In this document: in pieces, positions 51,870 to 63,099 of the stretch
How the letters are laid out: each line of letters starts with the position of its first letter
Position numbering within the stretch: position 1 is the stretch's first letter
Assembly (NCBI GenBank): GCA_008508345.1
Contig: QNGE01000854.1
Location: forward strand, 84,682-148,681
DNA length: 64,000 nt
Direction of reading: 5' to 3'
DNA from: Paragonimus westermani
Lineage: Eukaryota > Platyhelminthes > Trematoda > Plagiorchiida > Troglotrematidae
Position numbers and translations under genes: made by a program
Notes under the pieces: generated by a model
Databases searched by the model: none
What the model saw: the letters and a program-made list of their open reading frames with translations, nothing else
What the model was told of the DNA's origin: nothing

Positions 51870-53800
51870 GACTAAAAATGGGCGATGAATGAAGCTCATG
51901 TATCTAGAGGTCTACCGTAAATATTAAAAAGCTGTCCGAATTAAGAAATGGTAAACAAGCAGAGTAAACTGTATTGCGTTTGTCGCGATTACACGTCGAT
52001 GAGTTAGTCCAGATACGTGTTTTCGAATAACAACCACAACGCCACAATCAATAAGACAGTACTGTACTCCCCTTTTTGTCTGAGGTTGGTATTAGGGCAA
52101 CGGATGAAGCATCGGGACGATTACTATTTTTCAGGAGCTGTATGTACTTGATAGCTAAGGAATCTTCCAGAATCTTCAGGCAAACCGCACAACTCTGCAC
52201 AAACCTATTGAATGTTCTCAACATCCGTACTAATCTAGTAACTCCACTGAAACTGAGGTAAACAGTATAGTTAAACGGAATATGACTTTGTTGTTGACGA
52301 AAAGGATTGCAAGTTGGTGAATACTGGCAATTTGTTTGCTGTTAAACAGCTTCCAAAATAATTGACATGTCTAAATTTTCCAATTGAACCCTCTCAAGCT
52401 CATGGTTCGCTTATGCCACTTTAATCAACAACCTCAGGTGCCAAGATTTGGGGGCGAAATATCTGGTTCATCATGTGAAATTTGTGACAATTACTAATGC
52501 TTAGGACACAGAAACAAGACCTCGATTCTCTCAGTCTAGGTTGGTCACATGTTAACACAGGAAGACGGACACCGGAGTCTACGTCGAGATACAATACGTG
52601 CTATGATCGGGTCAACACACTTGTGAGTGTTGAAGTCCTATTAGCTGAGTCCATCAATGAAGCAATTCGTTCAATCGTTTTAACGAACATATAACCGGAC
52701 TTTCCTTTGGCGTGCATTTCTCAAGCGACTTTATGCTAACAAACACACGCACGCATGTTCACAGTGAACTCATCAAGAACACTGTATGCTTTGGATGGGA
52801 CAGGGAAAGGTGATTATCGTCATTTAGGTTAGATAAACAAGCCGTGCTTTGGAAATTAACTCCAGATTTTAGTTCGTCAGGTCATTATGTCAATTTTGTT
52901 CATGAATGGCCTAATGTACACAGATTACAAATATTTCCTGGAGTCAGTGCGTATAAGTGTTGCAGGTCGCCAAAGAACACTGCCGTACAGTTTCGCCATG
53001 AAGTCGGTCTAAGCCCAATTCAGTCCCGAATACTTGTAAGTGTGTAGATTTAAGGAACTTGCTTGATGTAAAACGTTGTTTGTTTCGTAGCAGTGTTTCT
53101 TTTCGTGACACTGACCTCTGGAAAGAACATTGTATAGGGGTAACAATCCGAACAAGCCTTGCTGAGGTCGAATATCTGCCTTTGATTCTTTTATGATTCA
53201 ATGAGAATCTAATTTTGGATTTTACTGTGTTAGATTCAAATCATTGACAATGGAGTCTCTTCATATTCAAAAATCTGTTACGCCGATTAACAGAAATTTT
53301 AATTACGGTTGTTTGCACAAATTCAAAAACGTTTCCAAATAGGGATGTTTTATATTGTTTAAGCTTGAATTCATCGCCTAACGGTAGTTCAGTACTGGAG
53401 CACCCGTTAATGACAGACTGAAATGCTATCTAGAGTTTGGTACCCTGACAGCGAGTGTGGAAAGTTGCCCAGGTGTGTTGTGAGAACGTTCTTAATTCCC
53501 GTTACTTGACCATGTCTCTTCTCCCTAATAACCGACCTTGAAACGCCAGTTTTACCAATCGTGACCCGAAAGTGTCCTTGAAGTCAGGCTATTTAAAGTT
53601 CTACAGTCTGTAAGACAAGAGTCAGTCAGACATGAAGGTGAGAAGGACACACAGAAGGGAAACACTCCAATAGGGGCAGAGGAAGCTAAACTGACTTACA
53701 GTCTGGGCATTGGTGGGTTCGGAAAATATAGCCCACGCATAGGATTGGCCAATATATGCTGGCTAAATTACTTACAGCTTACGCGATGTTTACATTTGAT
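51870..53800. other. Upstream flank of the GTPase exon, nothing assigned
   Basis: No gene or element is recognised. A CCAAT-like and TATA-like cluster near 53743-53757 could be promoter elements of the downstream gene, but evidence is weak. The last in-frame stop before the GTPase start is at 53812-53814. Confidence 0.35.
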
Positions 53801-53871
53801 GATGCGATTAGTGAGATATTTTGACGAAAACATCGGCCAGCAAGTTGTCCCTCAATTGTTTTGTTCACACA

Positions 53872-55015
53872 ATGGAATTCAGTGACGATTTTGAAAGGTT
53901 TTGTCAAATCGCCCAGCGTTCTCCGAGAGATAGCCTATCACCAAGTTGCCAGAACTACGACCCCGGCAGGCGCCAAACTTACGGAGACCATTTAAGCAGT
54001 CCGGCAGTTGGAAACGTAAAACGCTCATCAAGCTTTCGGGAATCGCGTCACGCTGCACACAAAAGAGCAGAGCGATCATCTGGGAACATAAGTACAACAA
54101 GGTCGCCCACGGGTGCAGATCGAAATTACTCACAGTGCTCATCCGACGATAGATCACCAACAGAAGTTGGCCGCGTTCCTGTCTTCTGCCAATATAACCC
54201 AAACAAACCAAAATCTACCACAGGTGAGGTGTCCCATTATGAACCGGGTTCACAGGATAATTTCAGAGGTTCACTAGCCAGCCCTACGTTAATTCGTGCG
54301 GATAGAAACCGAGCTGGCTCAATGAAGGAAACTCGAAGAACCTCCTCCACTCCTAAGGCAGGCTATCGTCCGTCAGCCCCTGCAGTATATCCAACATTTT
54401 TATCGCCTGATTACAGAGGGCATCCACATTCTCCAGGACGACATTCTGATAGTGCTGCCGATGAAGACAATCTTGTCACAGTTCGTCGATTTCAACGTAA
54501 AAAAGACGGACAAATAATCAGTAAAGGGGACCAAAATATGCCACAAGAAGAATTATATAAATCGATAAATCCCTCGGATTTGTATCGTGCCTCAATATGT
54601 CTACCAAGACCAAGCATGAGTGCAACTCCAGCTATTTACACAGATGACCTGGGCAATCATTCAGATTCTTCACTGAGCGACAACGAGGTAGTAGAGATCC
54701 CAGCTATCACGACGACATTAGTCAATTCACCCACAATGGACTATGGTCAAAGGCCACCATTGTCGAGGTCACCTGCTTCCACGTTGCATTCGCCAAATGC
54801 CCTCCGGCCGGAACTGCGTAATCGCTCCAGATCTTGGGCAGTTGTGTTCCAGTCCAATCAGGGATCACCTCAATCTTGTTCCCCTCCCAATGCAGATATG
54901 TTCAACCTCAGTGAGCTGCTAACTGTGCAAGTACTGGGAGCAAGTCGGGTGGGCAAAACAAGCCTTTGCATGCAATTTCAAACATCAGAATCGTTAGATG
55001 TAACTCTGGACAGTG
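53872..55015 (+). CDS. RGK-type (Rad/Gem/Rem) small GTPase, first coding exon
   Basis: RGK GTPases are Ras-superfamily proteins that act at the plasma membrane on voltage-gated calcium channels and the cytoskeleton. The exon starts at the first ATG (good context CACAATGG) after an in-frame stop at 53812-53814 and encodes 381 codons plus one base. Residues 1 to about 345 are rich in Ser, Pro, Arg and Asp and look disordered. A P-loop GASRVGKT lies at about 356-363 and is followed by SLCMQFQTSESLDVTLDSG. The QFxTSE stretch after the P-loop is what invertebrate RGK proteins show, and a long disordered N-terminal extension is also typical there. The exon ends at TG|GTAAGT (donor at 55016) in phase 1; reading through gives a stop six bases later. 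Later exons with the G2-G5 motifs were not recognised here. Another Ras-like family is the main alternative. Confidence 0.75.
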
Positions 55016-55979
55016 GTAAGTCTGTTTAACGCGGAAAATGAGGCATTACAATTTCAACTTAAAGATTTCCAGCTACCTCCACTTGAGGAATAGTGTTGAA
55101 ATTGCAGCCTATTCTCACGTTAGTCATTAATATGTAGACACAAACTTTGACAACCACGTTATCTGTTTCACTCTAATGAAGTAAACGGTGGCAACATTTA
55201 AAGAATCCACACTGAATGATATAATCTATCGAACAGGTTGATTTTCGGTGATTCATCATCACGCCAAATGAGTCAAAATTTGTACAACAATTTTGCAAGT
55301 GGTTCTTTAGGGGGGTAATCGGAGAACAAAGATTTAATGAGGTCAGTAAGATCAACGTCAAACTGTACTCAACTACTCACCTAAACAACAGGCAGTTAGA
55401 AAGCTTTGGCGAAATGGATTTAGTCGGTCGGAGGCGTATTACACAGGCAAACTCTAATAGCTTAAGCTGTGGACAGAATCCTACGTTTCACTGTCCTCGG
55501 TTGGTTGACCTTAACCCAACAGAATGAACGAAATGCGACCAGCATATTGGCATGGTAATTTGACTGACTTTGCTATGCCACAATTGAGCCAAGCCGGGTC
55601 GTGTTCACAGACCCGGTCAGATGCGTCTGGTCCTGCGACTAATATGATTAGTTTCGCAGGAACAGATGACAATATACTCGGAACGAGGATGCAGAAACAG
55701 GCGCTTTGTCTTTTGGGCATGAGCAGAAAACCGGATTGGGATTGGGCACCGGTGTTGCACCGGTTTCGACTAACACATTGCTGTTGAAGGTATCCCGATA
55801 TGTAAAACTTCCCTGTTAGACGCAGCTGGTCCGTTTCACTGCTCTGTTACACGAGTCTGACTATTAACCTTCTCACATAGCCCTTTTTTATGAATGTTGC
55901 ACGTATGACTGCCAATTCTTTAGCGGTGGTGTTATTCATACAGTTTCTTACGGCTCTGATCGCCAAAACTTTAAATGGT

Positions 55980-56345
55980 CTTTTTCTCAGGGTGAGCAGT
56001 ATAAACTATTGAGATGAATGTAGTGATCATTCCAAGTACTCTCACTCTGTATCGCGCTGCGAATCGAGCCATCAACGTGACAACGTAAACGGACATCCAA
56101 AAGCCTAATTGGTTTTTCATCTGAGTCACTAACGAAAATTGTAACTTTTTGTGTGCGGAGTCGAACTTTCCCGATATACAAGCCAAATTTACTTGCTTGT
56201 CGATTACACAAAGGATGCCGTCAACCTGTCTAATCCGAAAATCAAATTGACTTACCGACGACCTAAGCAGTTCGGTTCTCAAATTCCCGCTGAAATCATC
56301 TTCAAAAGACGGTCCAAAGGAAGGTCATATATTGTCAATAAATTC
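55980..56345 (-). pseudogene. Penelope-like reverse transcriptase, catalytic part
   Basis: In two minus-strand frames the PLE blocks follow in order. GPSFEDDFSGNLRTELL fits the GPLFADxFxAKLExxxL block, and FRIRQVDGILCVIDKQVNLA is the YVDD block with both flanks preserved, but YVDD has become QVDG, destroying one catalytic Asp. LLDVRLRCHVDGSIRSA is the FLDVLI...DGS block, and TWNDHYIHLNS is the TWxGxYxHFxS block. It lies antisense within the presumed GTPase intron. The remainder of the element toward 55900 is not readable. Confidence 0.75.
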
Positions 56346-56801
56346 TTTCGTCTTACGTTAAGTATACGGCGATACAGTGTGCAGTGCAGCGTACAGTAAT
56401 GTACAGTGATATTTACCGATCTTAGCTGAATACTCATTTTACCATTTTGCATACAATCACATCGACTATTTGTGGTCCGCTTCGACAGAATGCTGGCAGG
56501 TTAGTGTGAAATGTCAAAGGACACCATTAACCACCCGATTGAATTGATGTCCATGAAAGTATTCTCAGAAATAAACAGTTCGTGTAAGTTGTGTTGCAAA
56601 AGTTGACACCTGAATGAATCTAGTATGTATAAAAACCACTTGGCCAATGAATGGTAGAGAGAGTTCACACCTATTCCAACCTGATCTGTGTAGCGCATCA
56701 TATTTGAGAATTTCGGGTAACTCTAACGACCTGATAAGCATAGCAACATTGAGGGTGAATTCTTTCTAATGTAACCGAGTCATTAATTCCATTCTATTTT
56801 A

Positions 56802-57098
56802 AACACCGTAAAGATTTCGATTTTGTTTTTTCGATCTTAAATGATTCATCTCGTCCAACATGCGTTCTCGAAACTCGATTCAGTCTTTTAATGTGCTGTA
56901 TATTTCGTTAAGTTCGTCTGCTTTGTTGAGCAGCAGTTTGCTAGCACATTCATCAGGCTTAGAAACTAGAATATCATTAATTCTTTTCAAGTGTTCCACT
57001 GTTAAACTATGTTTTCTAGCGAGACATTGTTTTGAGGCCAGACTACAGCATAAGTGCCGATAACAAGACGTTACTGGCGTAAACTTGAGGTGCTTCAT
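56802..57098 (-). pseudogene. Coding-like helical segment with one in-frame TGA
   Basis: On the minus strand, a frame from 57098 encodes a strongly alpha-helical, heptad-like stretch (HLKRINDILVSKPDECASKL then KADELNEIYSTLKD). It stops at TGA (56880-56882) and then continues in the same frame with IEFRERMLDEMNHLRSKKQ. The TGA sits where spectrin-type helical repeats often have a conserved Trp (TGG). Candidate acceptor-like AG sites lie near 57020-57060, and no clear donor was located. It could be a decayed or duplicated exon of a coiled-coil or spectrin-repeat protein, or chance. It abuts a SINE relic at 57110. Confidence 0.35.
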
Positions 57099-57109
57099 TT
57101 CTAGCCTAC

Positions 57110-57195
57110 TGCGTGGTGTGTAGTGCTGTGATCAACACGGTTGCTTCACAAATATCTAGGTCGGGGTATAACTCCCGGCCGTAACGAGAATATCC
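57110..57195 (+). repeat. tRNA-derived SINE head, diverged and truncated
   Basis: GTAGTGCTGTGATCAACACGGTTGCTTCA matches box A and the following stem of the SINEs at 13.5 and 14.5 kb, and GGTATAACTCCCGGCCGTAACGAGA matches their box B region. Homology ends at about 57195, before the hammerhead-like domain. Confidence 0.6.
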
Positions 57196-60100
57196 ATTAC
57201 CATCCGTCTTTAATTAAATAACTAATGACTGACACGAAGTAAGTATGACTCATTTATACGAATGGCCCATTGCTCCTTTATGCTGGTTAACTTCTAAATT
57301 AATAAAGCTACATGTGAGGTAACCGTTTGATCTAGGCTGCTGTTAGACGGGCAATAAACAACAGTGAGATTGATCTCAGCGTATCTGCGGCATACAGAAC
57401 CATCAGGTCCAGTTGTATTTTTGGTGGTAATTTCCGTTCACACGAAATCATATGTTACGGTGACAGTGCATTAGGGAATTGAGACGGTCCTTCTGATTGG
57501 GCGAAAGGTACCGATAATTTGAACCAGCGGTAGCCAGTTAATCAGGATGGACCAGATTTGAGACAGTCTCATGTCCTACTGAGAAATCCTTGTACGCTTT
57601 TTCTCTCTATTCGGAAAGGAACATTTTCTAAGGAAGTTATTTTGCGAAAGTAACTTTGTGTACGTATGACGTATCCGGAAAATCAATCCGGCAAAGCCTA
57701 CGTTGCATAAAAGTCCACTCGTGAATAGTAATTTCATGTACCACACATTGCTGTTGGTGGGGTGCAGTTTTGCATCGTATTGGCCGCTTAGCACTTCACT
57801 ATACTTAAGCCGGGCTTCAGAGTATCGCCAATGTCATTTTGTTCGAAGTGAACTGATTGTTTCTGAGATTGTTGCGGTTTCTTCAATGCACAAGAGAATA
57901 GGAAGATAAAATTCTTTCACGAGAAGAATATGGCTTGGAATTAAAACAACCTAGTGCACATATGAGGTATCCATGCTGAATGGTCTTCAATGTCCCAAGT
58001 GTTGTTTGTCTTCATAGTCCACACAAAAGAATATGGTGTCAGTTTAATAAAAACAGAGTGTTCTGGCGTCTGTCACAATAAAGTCGAAAACCGTATAACA
58101 CAGAAGAGAGCATACAGCAACAAGATTATAACATCAGCCTTGAGGTACGGTTTATGATGGTTCATTCGAACTTGAATCTAACATACTTAGTGATCAATCT
58201 GTTAATACCATCAATCGGTTTGAAATTGACTCACATGGGCTGCTACTACACACATCCTAAGTGCCGGGTTCTGACTAGCGTGAGTGAATGTCAGGTTGTA
58301 CTCAAAACTGCTCCGTTAGCGTTGCTCGGCGAGAGAAGAACTTGTGACCATCTGCGTGGGAAAAGCTGTGTGCACTGTAATTAATGTTCCCCTTCTTGAT
58401 GAGTTGGTAGCTGCTCTACTGGGTAACCACTCGAAACATTCCGGCGTCAGTGTGCCTCCTGGAGGAGTGGATATACATTTGCTAATTTGAGGAAAAGTAA
58501 CCAGCGACTTGCTAACATTCTCCGGATTGAAACAATTCTTAATTGTTTTTGGCTAAAGGTGTTCGTATGACGAACTCAGCTTTTAATCAAAGTATTAGGA
58601 TTGGAATGACAAAAGCCGGATCACAACTGGTCAGTCGTAAACATGGAGGTTAGTCTAAATATTTGTGACGCTTTCTTCGGGAAACATTAGTAGAGCAAAT
58701 AATCAACGAAGCATTTTTACAATGTGTTATGTTTGAATGGTTACTTATAACTAACCTGGTTTTGTTCGATATTAGGCTAAACTTTTCAAGACTGAGCAAC
58801 TGTTACAAAGTGTGAAATTTCGTTCTGCTACTAAAAGCAAAGCCAAAGCGGAACACATTTTACATTCTATAAACTGTGGAAAAGTGTGACGGAAAAACAG
58901 CATAATGTACATTTTTCTAACCTGTCTTGAAAGATTATTAAAGTTCGATGAACAACGGATGTTGTCTCGAGTTGAAAATTCGAACAGGAAGTCAAATTTT
59001 GATCTAATTTGTATGTGAAATCTTAGAGAGTTAGCCAACCTCATGTGTGCTTCGAACTCACGAGTAAATAGAGAATAGTACTCGGTTATCGCTGGTCAGA
59101 TTTACTGGATTCATCGTTATTTTTAGGCGCTCATTACCGTCAAAAATCGTACCCGTTTTGTTTAGACAACTTGCAATATCACAAATAACATTTATCTATT
59201 GGTCGGAATATTGTGAGTCGATTCTCAGAGTGAACTGATCCAGCTGTGTATAACTTTAATATTCGGCATAAATTGGAACAGCCACGAATACGATTTTTCC
59301 GTAGACTGCAAAATTAGGTCCAACATAGTTGTTTGATGATCACTTCTGTATAGTGCGCGTTACAATTCTATAAAACCGTTGTTGTAAGCCTGGTTCGACT
59401 GTAAATGATTATTAATTGTGATTATGTGAACACAAAATGTTCTCATCAATTCCATTCAATAAGTTTTGTATATGGTCACACCTGGTTGACTTCAGCCAGC
59501 GTCTAGACACAGTCAGGTTATCTACTCTTCAAAAAGCGTTAAGCGCACTTTATGCCAATCTTACAATAAATCAGTTGTTACTGACAGGTGATCGATCAAG
59601 GTCATCTGATTGTACAATGAGAAATGAATGAATCGATTAATCTCGGTTGAAACAGTTATTGAGATATCAGCGTATTGACCAGTTTTAACAGATTTGCTTA
59701 TCTTAATACAAAGGTGTGTGCTCATGGTCAATGACTAGTTGGACAATTTGCATTTTGTAAGAACCACTGAAATTTTAAAACAGCATTTACAAACTACTGC
59801 CATTTGAACAGTTCATGAAAATATGTAAAGTGTAACTCAATAAATGACTAATGTTAAACTAGAGCAAAATATTCCGTTGCTGCACCCTCTCCAGTTATTT
59901 TGCATCTAAACAGATGTCCATGGAAAGTAATCCTCGGTTTTAAATCCGAAAGGTTTTAGCAGAGATATTAAAATGAATATTTTATCTGAACCTCGACGAA
60001 CAACCTTAAGCCTGAAGCACCAGGATCCGATTGACATGTCGGACAAAACAATCAGAATGTGAACAGTTCGAATTCATCTCGTAAGTCGGATAAACATCCA

Positions 60101-60284
60101 GGCATATGACAAGAGTGGTCCCGAAAAAAGGATGGAGGTATTGGGTTATAAGACATATCATGCAAAAAACTAGTCTGAATATTGCTCACAGATAAATATG
60201 GCTTGGTACTCAGACTAGACAGTCGCTTGGGCAATCTGATCATTATTCACATGTAAAATGTGACTTGGTGTTTGGGTGTCATAA

Positions 60285-60500
60285 TTCGTTGCTGCATGAT
60301 ATGGCATTGTGGTGCACTGTCTAACACGGCTGCTTCAGAAATAACTAGATGAGGGTTCAAATCGTGGTCATGGCATGACTGTGTGCTACTGGTAATGAGT
60401 AACTAGAACGGAACCCAGGTCAGGTGGTCCGTTTCTGAAGGGTTCACCGAATAGGGCATGCGAATGGAAAGGCCTGCGTCCCAGATGAGTGATGCACATA
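60285..60500 (+). mobile_element. tRNA-derived SINE, diverged full-length copy
   Basis: The head has box A around TGGTGCACTGTCTAACACGG and box B in GGGTTCAAATCGTGGTCATGGCA. Then comes a region co-linear with the hammerhead-like domain of the other copies (TGCTACTGGTAATGAGT, then ACGGAACCCAGGTC). Its tail corresponds to their GCGAA...ATGTGAGTGA end. Here stem I no longer pairs and the GAAA box reads GGAAC, so the fold is lost. It is either an older copy or a different subfamily. Confidence 0.6.
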
Positions 60501-61199
60501 TTAGTTGAACGGTACAACAACAGCTTAAAATTTGTCAGTTGTTTTGGGGCGAACAAACAAAGGCAGTTGGCAACATTGCCGTTTTTTCGTTCTTACTGAT
60601 GTGTAGCATTCTTCCTATTTTAAAACCCCACACACTTTTCAGGTCATCAGTGTAGGAGTCACCTACATAAACAAGTCAAACGGAATCAAAGCATTTCGAG
60701 ATATTTTATTCACAATACACCAAAATGCCACAATAAAGAAATGTTCCTAGAATTAGGCCTCTTGGAGTGAAAAACGCGTCCAGCTTACTGACTTCATTCC
60801 GACGACAGATAACAGTGTTCTGACCAGCAGAGCTTAGAAAAATTTGATACGACGAAAAGCGTGGATAACAGAAACGCTGCCGATGAAAGACACTGTGAAC
60901 AGTTTATAGACGTTCACAACGTACGGAAACCGGAAGACTTATAACCAGTGCAACATCCAAGGGGTTAACCATTCTAAGGAAATTATTTCCGTGAAAGTGT
61001 CCTCATTACCGTTGTGGTTCACATGATTCAATGTCCCTTAGACAGCAGAAGACCTGACAGTTGATTGTGTTTTTGATTTCAAGCTGAGAAGTAAGTTTCA
61101 CGAAAAGGTGATAAAAATTCCCGTAATCATTCTGTTGGGTACCCTATCCACCGGTTCATCTGTCATTCCAATGACAAGTAGTTTGCCCAAGTTGGTTGA

Positions 61200-61390
61200 C
61201 GTCTGTGTCAATAGATAGTCTAGCATTTTTCAGATTGATCTTTTCAGTGAAGATCATGGGTTAGCACTTATATGGTCGGCCAAATAAGATACCCAGGTTT
61301 GTGAATCCGGAATATCTGTAATGAATCGTATCAACTACTCAACTTTTTCAGGGTTATTTAACACTAGCCTGAAACTCTGGGCAGCTGGTT
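61200..61390 (-). pseudogene. Possible Penelope-like RT N-terminal relic
   Basis: The minus strand at 61272-61316 reads IFRIHKPGYLIWPT, close to the YGLPKIHKPGxPLRPI block of PLE reverse transcriptases. No further block could be followed with confidence on either side. Confidence 0.35.
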
Positions 61391-62600
61391 AAATCATATT
61401 CTCCACAGGATATTCTTCTTACGCCTAAACATTCATTCAAAGTGTTAACATACTGCCCTGACCTCTTGTTATATGGGGCTCCTTGTTCTCCGATCAGGTG
61501 CTTTTGCCACGTCTATTTGCAGTAATCGGTTGACAGGTTGACCCTGAAAGTTTGGCACCGCGAAACACACTTTTGCCTGCTCTCCTTCCAACGAGACCAC
61601 TGTAGAAGCGATTACAGTTACATGCGGAATCGGTTCCAGAACATGCTAGTTGGTAACGATCGTAGTTAATCACAGATGAGAAGCTCGTCTTCCTCATTTG
61701 CAGCTGATGAACGTGTATGGGTTGCAACGTCAGTGTTACAAAACGAAGCACACTAAGTAGGTTTTCAAAATGTACAATCTTTGTGCAGCCATTTTTGTAT
61801 ATCATACAGAACTATGCAAGCTGCCAGCCCGGTCTGTAAAGACTAGCATTTACCTTTGCCAAACGTAACAGCTGTCGTTACATTAAGCATTCTTCAAGTG
61901 TGTCGCCTACAGTGTGACAACTGACGTGAAAACACATAGTGTGCTATGTGTGCAATAGAGTTATGGTTCTGTTGTATGCACCTATGCACCGTCTACTAAT
62001 TATCTTCTAGCTGTAAAAGTGACTGGACTAATCAGTTCCGGCTTGTGTGTATCTTGAAAAATAGCATATCACCGGGAGTTTATTCACTTGAACTCAAAAT
62101 ACTACTATATGTAGCTGATAAAAATGCTGTTGGAATGTGAATAACACTAAAAACGGTTTCGGAGAAAGATCCCAGCGGAAGATAGCATTTGTAAACAACA
62201 GCTGATGTATGTCTATACATAACCAAACATTATAACACAACTCTAACACCTCTTTAGTTTGCTTCGAATGCCTAACCACTATCTGCATTCGGACAGCGAT
62301 TCAGTCTGGAAAAACTGTTACATCGAAACATTCTACTACGTTTGAGATCAATATTTTAGATACGCCCAGTTATCCATAGGAGGAGAGGCGTGGCAAGCAT
62401 GTATGTTTTGAATGTTCGATCCTCTAGCTAAATACTACACACTTATATGGGTTCGATGTGGGTCGTAAATAAAACTTTGCTGGGGCAAGAGGTGACAGTC
62501 AGTTGTATCTGTCTGGTTTGAGTCATCAGACTTAGTTATATAGCACTGATCGTCTGAACTGCACGAAGTCCGCCGGAGAGGCTTCACATATATGCAATCA

Positions 62601-62789
62601 TTATATTATGGGTTGGCATAACAGCCTTGGAAGGTTCAACGTTTTAACTAGCCGTTTTTGAGCGCACAATGCTGGTGAGAGTAGACGAATTGCAATGACC
62701 TCTTTGACCTGTCTCAACTGTACCCCACATATTCGATAGAATGGCTTGAGTGAACTGGCCAAATTTATCAGGTGATTTGACTCGACCAT
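62601..62789 (-). pseudogene. Penelope-like C-terminal tail
   Basis: The 62-codon minus-strand frame contains KEVIAIRLLSPALCAQKRLVKTLNLP. This corresponds to the AEAxAIRxxxPxLCxQKxxVxxLxLPW end of the LPW-type PLEs in this window (compare 36025 and 51173). Upstream GIY-YIG sequence is not readable. Confidence 0.5.
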
Positions 62790-63099
62790 ATGCTCAGCGA
62801 CAGCAGACCAACCGGGCCTTGGCGATCCTCGGTATACCTGGAAGGTATAAAATAGTTATGATGAAACTGCAGTTGTTTTGCAACGATTCATATGATTTCC
62901 TGAACATATATTCCCGGTTATTGTTTGGTTACGTAACACTTGTCGACGAACACATTCTTGCTAGGGCTTTAGATATATTTCAGGAAAGACGTTGTCATAT
63001 CGTGCTCTGCAAATACAACGTAGATAGCACCTCATTTTTTAAATAACATATGATATTTTGTCATATTTTATGAGGAACTGGACTGAATTCACCTAGACT

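Larger units (their letters stand above)
55016..63090 (+). other. Probable long first intron of the GTPase gene
   Basis: It begins with the consensus donor GTAAGT at 55016-55021. No downstream exon carrying the remaining GTPase motifs was recognised, so the intron probably runs past the window end. It contains the PLE relics, SINE relics and coding-like minus-strand segment listed separately; the rest shows nothing assignable. The assignment depends on the exon call. Confidence 0.45.

Noticed and set aside
55524..55787. 87-codon frame just inside the GTPase intron, checked as a possible second exon
   Set aside because: No GTPase motif, wrong start for a phase-1 acceptor, and an equally open frame on the opposite strand.
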